This document shows, one piece after another, positions 35,957-44,501 of a DNA stretch of 64,000 bases (position 1 is the stretch's first letter; each line of letters opens with the position of its first letter). This stretch comes from Spirosoma sp. 48-14 (GTDB lineage: Bacteria > Bacteroidota > Bacteroidia > Cytophagales > Spirosomataceae): assembly GCF_001898575.1 (NCBI RefSeq), contig NZ_MKUD01000038.1:1-64000 (forward strand), read 5' to 3'. Under the pieces are notes generated by a model that was given only the letters and a program-made list of their open reading frames with translations, did no database searches and was not told the origin of the DNA. The position numbers were made by a program, and so were the translations under genes.

Positions 35957-37606
35957 ATGAAAACTATCTTCCATAAAATCACTGCGAGCCTGGCTCTGGT
36001 TTTGGGTCTGTTCTTCCTGTATTCCTGTAAGGACCTCACCCAATTGAACATCAACCCCAACGGTGTTCAGCCTGAGACGGTAAACCCGAACCTGGTCATG
36101 CCGACCGTTCTTACCGAAACAGCGAAGCTCTATACCAACCTTGGCTTTCAGGACATTGCCGGGGTTGTACAACACACCCAGAAAGATGCCTGGTTCAGTG
36201 GCCATAACGACTACGACTGGGGTGGCGACCAAAGCTGGACAGCCTACTACGATCAGTTACGGAACAACGACCTGGTTTATCAGCGAGCCGTTACCCTGAA
36301 CATGGAATTTCAGCAGGGTGTTGCACTGGTCATGAAATCGATCCTGTTCGGGCTGATTACCGACCTTTGGGGCGATGCACCGTATACCAATGCGCTGAAA
36401 GGAGAAACGGGTGGCCTCGATAATATTGCCCCCAAGTACGATAGTCAGGACGTGATTTACGCAGGCATTCTGACCGATCTGGACAAAGCCAGCACCTTGC
36501 TTTCGAAGCCCAAAGCATCTTACAGCAGTATTGTTGAAAGTGCAGACGTATATTATGCTGGCGATCCAACCAAATGGCAACGGCTGGCGAATTCGCTCAA
36601 GCTCCGTTATCTGATGCGCATTTCGACCAAGCAGCCTGATGTAGCCAAATCCGGCATTGAAAAAATCGTAGCCAATCCAGCCCAATATCCCATTATTGAC
36701 GACGCTTCTTTCGATGCGACGATGGCGTTTGTCGGTAATAACTCAGGGGATGCCTGGCCATCAAATTCCGTTTTCGACATTAGCGGTAGCAACTATCGTC
36801 GGATTAAAATGTGTTCTACGCTGCTGAAAGCCATGCAGCCCACCAACGACCCTCGTCTGGCTGTATGGGCGAAAAAAGTGGAGATTCCGTTGAAAGTCGA
36901 TGCTACCTTACCAGCCGGAACCGATAAAATTGTCAGTGGAGTTCGGTACCTGTCGCCCGATAAAGTAGGAAATACCCCCATCGATACGGACCCCAATTAC
37001 GTGGGTATTCCACCGAGTATATCGCAGTTACCGTCGGCCTATAACTTCAACCCAACACCAGGGCAAACATCCGTCAATCCGCACGTTTCTTACCTGAATG
37101 AAATATACACCCAGGCTAAAGGCACGCTGCTGAAATCCCGGCTGGTGTCGGCTGCTGAAGTGAACTTCATTCTGGCCGAAGCAGCGCAGAAAGGCTGGGC
37201 AGCCGGTGATGCGAAAACCCGCTATGAAAACGCGATAAAGGCCTCTCTGACAGCCTGGGGGCTATCCAGCAGCTATGCAACGTTTATTACCCAGAAAGGG
37301 GTAGCCTACGACGGGACACTGAATCAGATTATCAGCCAAAAATGGATTGCCAGTTGGACGAGTGCTACCGAAGCCTGGTTCGATTATCGTCGTACGGGCT
37401 TACCCGCCCTCCAGGCTGGCCCAGTTGCCAAACGGAAAGTATTGCCCGTACGTTTCTACTACATGCGCGATGAGCTGAACCTGAACAAAACCAACTCGGG
37501 AGCTGCCCTCGACAAACTGGAAGTAACGGCCAATTCGCAGTCCGATGGCAAAAACAGTCCCTGGTCGAAACCCTGGCTAATTCAGGGGACCGGCAAACCC
37601 TGGTAA
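35957..37606 (+). CDS. SusD/RagB-type nutrient-binding lipoprotein
   Basis: A 549-residue lipoprotein with signal ending FLYSC (Cys24), then KDLTQLNINPNGVQPETVNPN, the opening of the SusD-like group with an early 'N.nP' motif. It has helical TPR-like stretches (YYDQLRNNDLVYQRAV), a 'LITDLWGDAPYTNAL' segment typical of SusD-like_2 proteins, and EVNFILAEAAQKGW and WIASWTSATEAWFDYRRTGLP near the C-terminus. It sits on the outer face of the outer membrane and hands substrate to SusC. Confidence 0.93.
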   Translation: MKTIFHKITASLALVLGLFFLYSCKDLTQLNINPNGVQPETVNPNLVMPTVLTETAKLYTNLGFQDIAGVVQHTQKDAWFSGHNDYDWGGDQSWTAYYDQLRNNDLVYQRAVTLNMEFQQGVALVMKSILFGLITDLWGDAPYTNALKGETGGLDNIAPKYDSQDVIYAGILTDLDKASTLLSKPKASYSSIVESADVYYAGDPTKWQRLANSLKLRYLMRISTKQPDVAKSGIEKIVANPAQYPIIDDASFDATMAFVGNNSGDAWPSNSVFDISGSNYRRIKMCSTLLKAMQPTNDPRLAVWAKKVEIPLKVDATLPAGTDKIVSGVRYLSPDKVGNTPIDTDPNYVGIPPSISQLPSAYNFNPTPGQTSVNPHVSYLNEIYTQAKGTLLKSRLVSAAEVNFILAEAAQKGWAAGDAKTRYENAIKASLTAWGLSSSYATFITQKGVAYDGTLNQIISQKWIASWTSATEAWFDYRRTGLPALQAGPVAKRKVLPVRFYYMRDELNLNKTNSGAALDKLEVTANSQSDGKNSPWSKPWLIQGTGKPW

Positions 37607-37620
37607 GCCGATCATAATGC

Positions 37621-37697
37621 AATGCATAATGGATAATGTAAAATGGATATGAATGCTGTACCCGTCATTCTACATTTTACATTATCCATTATGCATT
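37621..37697. repeat. 25-bp perfect inverted repeat after susD
   Basis: Arms 37621-37645 and 37673-37697 are exact reverse complements around a 27-nt loop, starting 15 bases after the susD stop and ending 25 bases before the ceramidase-like gene's ATG. The arms contain the near-repeat AATGCATAATGGATAATG. Likely an intercistronic attenuator or terminator with partial read-through. Confidence 0.7.
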
Positions 37698-37721
37698 ATC
37701 CCATCATTCATTTTTATCGGC

Positions 37722-38990
37722 ATGAGAACCTTACTAATCTCGGCTATACTTTTCGTCCTTTCTTTATCGACGTTTGCTCAATCGTTCAAAGCGGGAGCGG
37801 CTGTCCGACTGATTACCCCCAATCCGTTACTACCGGTATCAGGGGGAATCGGCACCCCTAAAAAAGCGGTCGAAAAGAAAGGAGAGTTGTACGTTAGAGC
37901 CTGTGTTTTTGAAAAAGGAACGACCCGCATTGCTATCGTCAGCGTCGATAATCTGGGATGGCCGTCGGTGCTGGGGAATAAGTCGAGAGCACTGATCAAG
38001 GGCATTCCGCCACAGAATATCCTGATTGGCTGTACCCATACACACAGTGGCCCCGATGCCTATGGCTTCCCGAACGAAAAAGGCGAATCCTTTGCCAACC
38101 TTCCTTACCTCGACCAATGCGTACACGCCATAGCCGATGCCGTTAATGAAGCCGTTTCGAAGCTAGCCCCTGCTTCGTTAAAAATTGCCGTCGATGAGGC
38201 CAAAGGGCAAATTGCCTACAATTATTACGCCCCCGATCTCTATGACCCTCGCTGTGGGGTAATTCAGGCTGTAGCCACTACGGGTACGCAGGTGGGTAAA
38301 CCCATCGTTACGCTGGTCAATTATGCCATTCACCCCGAAATTATCGGATCGGGCCGGGGGATTCTAAGCCCCGACCTATGTGGTCCTCTATGCGACCGGA
38401 TCGAGTCGAAAGCAGGGGGCATTGCGCTGTTTGTAAACGGAGCGCAGGGTGGTATGGTTACAGCCGATAATCGTCGGGAAGGCGGTAAAGAAGCCAACAC
38501 CTGGGAAGAATGCATCCGTATTGGCGAACTCCTGGCCGATGAAGCCCTTCGAATTATTGGTCCGGCCGCATCGCAACCGAACCCGTCGTTGTTTTGTACG
38601 ATGCACCCGGTTACGCTACCCATCGAATCGGATGTCATGAAATACATCGTCAAAAAATCTCCGCTTCGGTATGAGGTAGCCCCCGGCGATAACGTAGTAG
38701 CTCAGGTCAACCTGCTTACCATGGGTACAGCCCAGGTGCTGACGATTCCGGGAGAAGCACTGCCCAACATCGGCTATTACCTCAAGCGGCAGATGCATAC
38801 GAAAGCGCCTTTCCTATTCGGTCTGACCAATGATGCGTTTGGGTATATGCTGACCCGAGTTGACTTCAATAGCTTTAAACGATACCAGTACATTAGCCGA
38901 ACCAGCCTCGGCGAAAATACTGCCGAGATCTATATGGCAGAAGCCCTGAAGCTTATTGCCGATTCGCCCAGGGCCGATGGAGCCAACTAA
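37722..38990 (+). CDS. neutral/alkaline ceramidase-like hydrolase
   Basis: A 422-residue protein; ATG at 37722 chosen because it opens a signal peptide ending STFAQ, while a longer start at 37653 would begin inside the inverted repeat. The N-terminal domain of neutral/alkaline non-lysosomal ceramidases is seen: KAGAAVRLITPNP at the start, LIGCTHTHSGPDAYG with the zinc-binding His pair, and VNYAIHPEIIG with a further His. It lacks the long C-terminal half of true ceramidases (about 650-750 residues). Such short secreted members are common in Bacteroidota and their substrates are mostly unknown. Probable metal-dependent amidase or lactonase-like hydrolase. Confidence 0.85.
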   Translation: MRTLLISAILFVLSLSTFAQSFKAGAAVRLITPNPLLPVSGGIGTPKKAVEKKGELYVRACVFEKGTTRIAIVSVDNLGWPSVLGNKSRALIKGIPPQNILIGCTHTHSGPDAYGFPNEKGESFANLPYLDQCVHAIADAVNEAVSKLAPASLKIAVDEAKGQIAYNYYAPDLYDPRCGVIQAVATTGTQVGKPIVTLVNYAIHPEIIGSGRGILSPDLCGPLCDRIESKAGGIALFVNGAQGGMVTADNRREGGKEANTWEECIRIGELLADEALRIIGPAASQPNPSLFCTMHPVTLPIESDVMKYIVKKSPLRYEVAPGDNVVAQVNLLTMGTAQVLTIPGEALPNIGYYLKRQMHTKAPFLFGLTNDAFGYMLTRVDFNSFKRYQYISRTSLGENTAEIYMAEALKLIADSPRADGAN

Positions 38991-39079
38991 CGCAAACAAC
39001 AGATTTCCTCTCTCCTTCACGATTACCAACCAAGCGATAACCATTTCACGATAACCTTTCAATTAACCTCAAAACCCTA

Positions 39080-40450
39080 ATGAACAGCAATCTGCTTAAA
39101 ATCGTCGCCGTTATTGGCCTGATTAGTGCACTTTTTGCCTTTGCCCTGCCGAAACCAACGGACGGTATTACACCGTCGACTGCCCTGGATGCGTATCTGC
39201 ACAATGGTGACCAGTCGTTTAAATGGGAGGTAAAAGACACCTATAGCTATGGCGACATTACCGCTTATGAAGTACTCCTCACTTCGCAGAAATGGCGGGA
39301 ATACACCTGGAAGCACCAATTGTCAATCCTCGTTCCGAAAGAAATCAAACACGATGGTGCGCTGCTTTTCATTACGGGCGGAGCGGTCAATAAAGAGGGC
39401 GAACCTAACTGGAACAAGCGGGAGGATACGTTCAACCGGGCCATTAGCCAGTTAGCCACCAAAAACAACGCTGTAGTAGCTGTACTTCGGCAAACGCCTA
39501 ATCAGCCGCTCTACGATAACCTGAAAGAAGATGCGCTGATTTCCTATACGCTCCATCAGTACAAGAAAGATGGCGATTACAGCTGGCCGCTCCTTTTTCC
39601 GATGGTTAAAAGTGCCGTTCGGGCAATGGATGCTGTCCAGGAATTTGCTAAACAAACGCTGCATAAGGATGTCAATCGCTTTGTGGTTTCGGGCGCTTCG
39701 AAACGAGGCTGGACCACCTGGCTGACGGGAGCTAGCGACAAACGGGCCGTAGCTATTGCGCCCATGGTGATCGATGTGCTGAATATGCCCGTCAATCTGG
39801 ACTATCAGATGAAGATCTGGAATAAATACAGCGAACAGATTGAAGATTACGTAAAGCTGGGCATCCCGCAGACCGTCCACAGCAAAGAAGGTAGCGCCGT
39901 TACGGAAATGATCGATCCCTATTCGTATCGAAAAAAGCTAACGATGCCCAAAATGCTGTTTATGGGTACCAACGATGAATACTGGACGGTTGATGCCGTG
40001 AAGCATTACATCGGTCAGATTCCGGGCGAAAATTACATCCATTATGTGCCGAACGTCGGACACGACCTGGGCGATAAGCGGCAGGCCCTCGAAGCGCTGA
40101 ATGCGTTTTTTGGAACAACCTTAACCAAACAGCCTTATCCAACCTGCCAGTGGACCGTAACCCCCACAAAAACCGGCGTTAATCTGAAAATTAAATCCAC
40201 CTCCGATAAGTTGGAAGATGTGACGGTCTGGTCGGCCAATTCAACCGATAGGATTTTCCAGGACGAAAAGTGGGAAGGCAAATCACTGGGTATCAACCAT
40301 ACCGGCACTGTATCGGTAAGCGAAGCCTACCCTGCTTCTGGTTACCGGGCATTTTATGTCGATCTGAAATATAAATCGCCTACCGGCGGTACCTACACCG
40401 AAAGCACTCGCATGTTTATGACCGATAATGATGAGGTGTTCCTGAAGTAA
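39080..40450 (+). CDS. PhoPQ-activated pathogenicity-related (PqaA) hydrolase
   Basis: A 456-residue protein with signal-type N-terminus (LLKIVAVIGLISALFAFALP). It follows the PqaA family layout: TALDAYLHNGDQSFKWEV near the start, LSILVPKEIKHDGALLFITGG, then the alpha/beta-hydrolase elbow FVVSGASKRGWTTWLTGA, where Ser in SGASKRG is the likely nucleophile, and YIHYVPNVGHDLGD with the catalytic His; TNDEYWTVDAV probably supplies the acid. Family members respond to Mg/peptide stress in enterobacteria, but the enzyme reaction is not well known. As a neighbour of the SusC/D locus it may process an imported compound. Ends before a strong bidirectional terminator. Confidence 0.9.
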   Translation: MNSNLLKIVAVIGLISALFAFALPKPTDGITPSTALDAYLHNGDQSFKWEVKDTYSYGDITAYEVLLTSQKWREYTWKHQLSILVPKEIKHDGALLFITGGAVNKEGEPNWNKREDTFNRAISQLATKNNAVVAVLRQTPNQPLYDNLKEDALISYTLHQYKKDGDYSWPLLFPMVKSAVRAMDAVQEFAKQTLHKDVNRFVVSGASKRGWTTWLTGASDKRAVAIAPMVIDVLNMPVNLDYQMKIWNKYSEQIEDYVKLGIPQTVHSKEGSAVTEMIDPYSYRKKLTMPKMLFMGTNDEYWTVDAVKHYIGQIPGENYIHYVPNVGHDLGDKRQALEALNAFFGTTLTKQPYPTCQWTVTPTKTGVNLKIKSTSDKLEDVTVWSANSTDRIFQDEKWEGKSLGINHTGTVSVSEAYPASGYRAFYVDLKYKSPTGGTYTESTRMFMTDNDEVFLK

Positions 40451-40460
40451 TTCCTGGAAT

Positions 40461-40529
40461 ATAGAACGCAGCTTGTCAGGATGATTTACACATGTCATAA
40501 TCCCCCTGACAAGCTGCGTTCTATTTTTG
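40461..40529. terminator. bidirectional terminator, 20-bp perfect stem
   Basis: Arms 40461-40480 and 40505-40524 are exact reverse complements around a 24-nt loop, followed by a T5 run on the + strand. It ends the PqaA gene (stop at 40450). The right arm contains the stop codon (40521-40523) of the convergent minus-strand gene, so both transcripts end in the same stem. Confidence 0.85.
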
Positions 40530-41018
40530 GCTTATCTCCAGCTTCACGATGCGATTCAGGATACGGTCGTCGTCAAGTTGTCGTTCGGGCACGTATTGAA
40601 TACGCACAAACATACCATCATGCAGGGGGACTCGGTCAGTTTCTCCATTATGGAAACCCGCCATACCTACATTGCGGTAATAGCCGAACGAAACGCTATC
40701 GACCTGAAACGCTTCATAGCTATATGAATTGTTCTTCCCATCTCTGCGTTCAACCCAGTCTTTTTCCCAATAGCCTACAATGAGCCCTTCGACCGTGACG
40801 GGCTTGTGTCGTTTTAACTGATACAGGTCAAAAGCGGGTATACCAACCGACACCACAACGGCTGCAACCGAAAAGATCAGCAGGCCGGTACGGCCACTGC
40901 CCGGCCGGGTGAAATAAGCAGCCACTAAAGCGGCCACTGCCAGACCGAACGGTAAAACCAGGGAACGCCAATCGATCAGAGGCTTAGTCCAAAGATCATA
41001 GATGGTCGTGTAATGCAT
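40521..41018 (-). CDS. small membrane protein, DUF3592-like
   Basis: A 165-residue protein. Two membrane segments (LVLPFGLAVAALVAAYF and GLLIFSVAAVVVSVGIPAF) are followed by a C-terminal beta-rich domain of about 95 residues (VEGLIVGYWEKDWVERRDG, VRIQYVPERQLDDDRILNRIV). The layout is that of DUF3592-like proteins, in which a small soluble beta domain sits next to two helices. Function unknown. Alone between a convergent gene and the DUF805 gene on the same strand; its stop codon lies inside a terminator stem. Confidence 0.7.
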   Translation of the reverse strand: MHYTTIYDLWTKPLIDWRSLVLPFGLAVAALVAAYFTRPGSGRTGLLIFSVAAVVVSVGIPAFDLYQLKRHKPVTVEGLIVGYWEKDWVERRDGKNNSYSYEAFQVDSVSFGYYRNVGMAGFHNGETDRVPLHDGMFVRIQYVPERQLDDDRILNRIVKLEISQK

Positions 41019-41079
41019 AACGGTATTCTATATACGCTAAAAACAAATAATTGGAACGGATACAGTCGGTTTTAGCGAA

Positions 41080-41460
41080 TCAGGCGTTTTGCTTAGGGTC
41101 GTCACCGTATTCGTTGATTCCTTTAACCCCTTCGGTACAGGCCAGAATCAGATTATACAGTGGAATCAGCGCATACCAGCCACTTTTTCCTACATCGTGC
41201 ATCCGCCGAATAGCAACAGCGACCGAAGGAACCAAAATCGCCAGATTTAGAAGCATAAGCAGTCCCCCAATTAAGCCAGAACCGTTGAAGATCAAGATAT
41301 TGATAAAGTTCAGCCCTTGTGTAACAATGACATTGACCAGAAAGAAATACCAGTATTCGCTACGGCGAGCGCGTCCGTTAAAATCGTTGTACTTCTTCAG
41401 TACGGCTACGTAATTGTCCAGTATCGAAACAGGGGTAGCAGCATTAGGGAGTGTGTTCAT
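41080..41460 (-). CDS. DUF805 inner-membrane protein
   Basis: A 126-residue protein; ATG at 41460 chosen over a long upstream start whose extra 41 residues are low in membrane or family character. It shows the DUF805 pattern: YNDFNGRARRSEYWYFFLVN, two to three membrane segments, AVAIRRMHDVGKSGWYALIP and a last helix with NLILACTEG. DUF805 proteins are small inner-membrane proteins of unknown role. It ends in a polar tail (NEYGDDPKQNA). Confidence 0.85.
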   Translation of the reverse strand: MNTLPNAATPVSILDNYVAVLKKYNDFNGRARRSEYWYFFLVNVIVTQGLNFINILIFNGSGLIGGLLMLLNLAILVPSVAVAIRRMHDVGKSGWYALIPLYNLILACTEGVKGINEYGDDPKQNA

Positions 41461-41913
41461 GATTGTTGTTTTATTGGTTGTTGTAAAAAAGGATGAAGGG
41501 CAACGTCTTAAACAGCCTGTGTTCGGGTACGGCTGTGGGTGCCTGCGGAAGCAAAAGTAGGCATCTGTTGGAGGGGGTATCAACTACAGTCTGGTAACTG
41601 GTAGCCAAAACCGAATGGCAGGAGGAAAACGCCTAATAAGTGGAACACAACTCGACTAGGCCAATTCACCAATGGGTCGAATAAGGGGTAAACGAACCCT
41701 GAAATGCCCATCCCCTTCCAGAATATCAGGGACAGGTTGCCCAAGCTTCTGGTACTGAGCAATAATTTTTCGACAGGCCTATACCGTTCGATAGCCCAGC
41801 CGTCTGCCTGCGGTGCGGATAATTACTAACATCCAGATGAACAGCCTCAACGGTTACGATACTGATAAATAAAAGTTCACTGGAAAGGGCCCGCATCTTC
41901 GACCAGGCGCTGT

Positions 41914-41973
41914 GTAACGCGGGAGGAATCCCGCGCAGTTTAGCTGAAAATCGCGGGATTCCTCCCGCGTTAC
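41914..41973. repeat. 22-bp perfect inverted repeat with self-palindromic arms
   Basis: Arms 41914-41935 and 41952-41973 are exact reverse complements around a 16-nt loop. Each arm holds its own small hairpin (CGCGGGA...TCCCGCG), so the unit can fold either as one long stem or as two. It lies 73 bases beyond the end of the small minus-strand gene at 42046, where it could terminate; its GC-rich form differs from the other stems here and recalls a REP-like element. Confidence 0.7.
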
Positions 41974-42045
41974 TGCATCCCAGATCATCGTCATTAAAAC
42001 TATTTCCCGACCGATCGATTCTGGCCCTACCGATGGGCTTGCGCG

Positions 42046-42288
42046 TCAGTTACGCTTTCCGGTTACCAGATCGGTAAGAGCCCCACGAGTAATAGCTAGT
42101 TCAGAGGCAAACTCATCGAGTATCTGCTGGCAATCCTCGATATCATGACTCACACGCTGATGGGCACGCTCAAGGGCATCAATTCGCGAACGGTAATAGG
42201 AAGTCCGGTCAATAGGCCCTATTTCCATCAAATCCCAGTAAATAGTTTGCAACTGAGTTAATAATTGGTGCGTTTCAGTCTCATACAT
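42046..42288 (-). CDS. small coiled-coil hypothetical protein
   Basis: An 80-residue protein not recognised as a known family. It is almost wholly helical with heptad-like spacing (HQLLTQLQTIYWDLMEIG, SRIDALERAHQRVSHDIEDCQQILDEFASEL), suggesting a coiled coil or dimer. No signal peptide, no membrane segment, one Cys. The ATG at 42288 is the first in frame. A palindromic repeat follows its stop by about 70 bases, which supports it being expressed. It opens the cluster of small regulatory genes that extends to 47 kb. Confidence 0.55.
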   Translation of the reverse strand: MYETETHQLLTQLQTIYWDLMEIGPIDRTSYYRSRIDALERAHQRVSHDIEDCQQILDEFASELAITRGALTDLVTGKRN

Positions 42289-42416
42289 AGGACTTCAATT
42301 AATATAAACTGTATAGACAAATCTTAAGCCTATTACGCAGTCTTTCTAGTTTATTTTGTCGAATACCCGATTTTAGGTGCTAAAAGCCCATTTTCCAGGG
42401 CTGTACCCAAATCGTA

Positions 42417-42695
42417 TCAGTCAACTATACCGCCCTGTTGAACCCGCTGCAACGATTGCCCTGCCCCCGATGGCATTGCAGAATTAGTGTATGGACTCTT
42501 CTGGTTCTCCTGGGAAGTCCAGTACTGAAGTATGTTGACCAGCCGCTTATAGGGTATCAACGCTCGTAGCTGGCTTCCACTTCGCAACACCACCAGCGTC
42601 TTTTGCCCACCTTCGAGCGGTTCCAGCTTTTTTACGTGATCAATGTTAATCAGATTGGTTCGTTCACTGGTTCGTATTGCAACAAATGGATTCAT
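42417..42695 (-). CDS. small protein with LytTR-like fold, hypothetical
   Basis: A 92-residue protein. Residues 1-60 (VAIRTSERTNLINIDHVKKL, TLVVLRSGSQLRALIPYKRL) follow the beta-strand order of the first half of a LytTR DNA-binding domain, where a basic strand pair contacts DNA, but the second half with the usual 'F.RIHRSYLVN' is missing and replaced by a Ser/Gln/Gly-rich tail. It could be a truncated LytTR, or an unrelated small beta protein. Same strand as its neighbour at 42046, 128 bases upstream of it. Confidence 0.5.
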   Translation of the reverse strand: MNPFVAIRTSERTNLINIDHVKKLEPLEGGQKTLVVLRSGSQLRALIPYKRLVNILQYWTSQENQKSPYTNSAMPSGAGQSLQRVQQGGIVD

Positions 42696-43219
42696 AATCT
42701 TCCCCCCGTTTAGTTTATCACAACGTATGCCTCCATCAAATCAACGTATGGCATTAATTATACTAGTAAACTCGTCCATCATACTACGTCGTGGTCGCTC
42801 AAAATGAATAACCGACCGATTACCTATCAACCGGTTCAATAGTATGCTCTGTTATCGCTCAGCCCCAAACGACTCATTCAATGTAGGAGCAAGTACGGCA
42901 TTGGCGAAAGCCCCCACTAACACTGCTGTTTCATTCTTTAACAGTTTCGTTGCATTTGGATGACCTACGCGGATTTTTGGGTTCATAAATCCACTAGAAA
43001 ACTAATTGAGGCTATTCAGATTCTATACAGACATCATTCCGTTCTGATGCTATCCATAATCAATCAATAAAAATCAGGTCCGGGGCTGTAAGGATTTCAT
43101 TAGCATTGTCTGCTCCTATACATGATCTTATAATTTTGGATATGACCTGCCCCATCAATCATTTTAGGCCATTTCCATGTTATACTATCCACACAGATTG
43201 ACATACCTGAATTAACCAT
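42696..43219. promoter_or_regulatory. intergenic region, divergent promoters
   Basis: A 524-base gap between the leftward LytTR-like gene and the rightward receiver gene. Apart from the promoter candidate at 43106-43138 no ORF, hairpin or repeat was recognised. The mid part is of mixed composition with no T-run terminator. Confidence 0.4.
43106..43138 (+). promoter_or_regulatory. Bacteroidota-type promoter candidate for the receiver gene
   Basis: TTG at 43106-43108 and TAATTTTG at 43131-43138 (consensus TAnnTTTG) are 22 bases apart, at the wide end of the usual spacing. The start codon lies 81 bases downstream. Confidence 0.45.
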
Positions 43220-43630
43220 ATGGAAATTAATAATCCGATTATCTTCATTGATGATGACGACGACGATCAAGTCATTTTCAAACCTTTGTTGGAAAAAATT
43301 GCACCAAATTGCCCCATATTCTTTTTCACAGACGGCCGGAAAGCTATCGACTACCTGCGAACCACCCATGATCGACCGTTTCTGATCATCTCGGAAGTGA
43401 CTATGACTATGATGAATGGCCTGGAATTACGACGACAGATCGAAGAGGATAGTGAATTACGGAAGCGCGCTATCCCGTTTATATTTTTTACACATCCCGT
43501 CTATAAACATCTTGTAGAAGAGGCCTATGAGCTGACCATACAGGGCTTTTTCGAGAAGAAGCAAAGTGTAGTTGAACTTGAAAACCAACTGCAGGCCATT
43601 GTCTTACTGGTCGAACTGTCTGCACCCTAA
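43220..43630 (+). CDS. single-domain receiver with Glu at the phospho-acceptor site
   Basis: A 136-residue stand-alone receiver of the Rcp1-like group (IIFIDDDDDDQVIFKPLLEKI at the start, MNGLELRRQIEEDSEL, IPFIFFTHP, GFFEKKQSV). The acidic cluster, the Thr and the Lys of the switch site are kept. The phospho-acceptor aspartate is replaced: the usual 'LIISDVNMP' reads LIISEVTMT, with Glu59. Asp-to-Glu at this site often mimics the phosphorylated state, so the protein may be locked on or act as a docking partner. No output domain is present. Confidence 0.85.
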   Translation: MEINNPIIFIDDDDDDQVIFKPLLEKIAPNCPIFFFTDGRKAIDYLRTTHDRPFLIISEVTMTMMNGLELRRQIEEDSELRKRAIPFIFFTHPVYKHLVEEAYELTIQGFFEKKQSVVELENQLQAIVLLVELSAP

Positions 43631-43665
43631 TAGGTTCGGGGATACTGATTACTAACAGTAATCGC

Positions 43666-44100
43666 TTAGGATTTCAGCCAGATTTTGGGTATCGTAACGG
43701 TTTCGAACCAGTACAGCTTCAGAAGCTTCACATATTTTTTCCAGTCAGCGTAGGTATCGGGCTTCTGCGTAAATGCATTGGCCCCAAACGTGTATGCTTC
43801 CTCGGCAATCTGTTCATCGCTTTCAACAGACAGCATAACTACTGGGACCATTTTGCCCTGCGGATGCTCCCGCAACAAGCTTAAAAAATCGAAACCTGAT
43901 TGTTTGTCTTTTAAATCAATATCCAGTAAAACCAACCTGGGGCCATGCTCTTTTAAAGCATCCAGGTAGGTAGCCGCTTCCGCAAAGCTACTGATTTGAA
44001 TAAAATGAGCCAGAGGAAACACTTGACTAGCCGCCCGATTCAGGATTTCAACAAGTTGGGGATCATCGTCCACCAGAAGTATGGGCAGTTTAGCAGGCAT
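43666..44100 (-). CDS. single-domain response regulator receiver
   Basis: A 144-residue receiver with canonical residues: acidic triad DDD at 11-13, phospho-acceptor Asp60 in LVLLDIDL, Ser in VVMLSVES and Lys in FTQKPDTY. The C-terminus adds a short extension (WKKYVKLLKLYWFETVTIP). No effector domain, so it works like CheY or as a phosphorelay step. Convergent with the Glu-substituted receiver at 43220; the 35-base gap between their stops holds no obvious terminator. Confidence 0.88.
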   Translation of the reverse strand: MPAKLPILLVDDDPQLVEILNRAASQVFPLAHFIQISSFAEAATYLDALKEHGPRLVLLDIDLKDKQSGFDFLSLLREHPQGKMVPVVMLSVESDEQIAEEAYTFGANAFTQKPDTYADWKKYVKLLKLYWFETVTIPKIWLKS

Positions 44101-44410
44101 ATCGTTTTATGCTGGTATGCATTATGTACAATTACCAACATCGTTTTGTTCAATACTATTATAGCCTATTTGTGTCGGTATTCCCACAAAACGGGGAAAC
44201 AACACCTCATCAGCGTATGCCTTCAGGGTTTGGCCTTTTTAAACAGAACCACCTTAAATCCTCATAATCAGACAACTAATACATTCCTGTTTAGAATGGC
44301 ATACTTTCAGATAGTAATCGATCAGGCATCTGCCTTTAGAGCTAGTCGTTCGCTACAGGAAGTAGCATCAGATATAGATTTCACCTGATTTACTCAACGT
44401 TTTGACAAAT

Positions 44411-44439
44411 AAAAGCCTGGTATGACAACCAGGCTTTTT
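44411..44439 (+). terminator. intrinsic terminator
   Basis: An 11-bp stem (44411-44421 with 44428-44438) and a 6-nt loop, with four A before the GC core and five T after it. A textbook bidirectional Rho-independent shape. No known gene ends just upstream on either strand. Confidence 0.75.
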
Positions 44440-44477
44440 CATTTATCGACAACTGTAGAGATACCTACTGATTTCAA

Positions 44478-44485
44478 TATCTTTG
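44478..44485 (+). promoter_or_regulatory. -7 box candidate for the SGNH hydrolase gene
   Basis: TATCTTTG matches TAnnTTTG and lies 17 bases before the ATG at 44502. A CTG rather than TTG sits at the expected -33 distance. Such a short leader is common in Bacteroidota. Confidence 0.4.
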
Positions 44486-44501
44486 TTCCTCCGAAGTGGC
44501 T

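Larger units (their letters stand above)
44101..44501. other. intergenic region with orphan terminator
   Basis: A 401-base gap between two divergent genes. It holds a strong hairpin (44411-44438) and a candidate promoter (44478-44485). Just before the hairpin lies a 29-codon open frame on + (44299-44388, MAYFQIVIDQASAFRASRSL...), ending 23 bases before the stem. The terminator faces no annotated + strand gene, so a small RNA or tiny peptide gene is possible. Evidence for it is weak. Confidence 0.3.

Noticed and set aside
37643..37861. Short + frame over the susD-ceramidase gap
   Set aside because: It runs through the inverted repeat and then out of frame across the ceramidase-like gene; that gene's signal peptide fixes the true frame.
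41580..41762. 60-codon hydrophobic open frame on -
   Set aside because: No family, no start context and no conserved pattern; it lies in the leader of the DUF805 gene. Chance frame is likelier.
43996..44388. 130-codon open frame on + overlapping the start of the receiver gene
   Set aside because: Half of it lies antisense to the well-supported receiver gene, and the product has no recognisable domain. Only its last 29 codons are mentioned as a weak small-ORF possibility.
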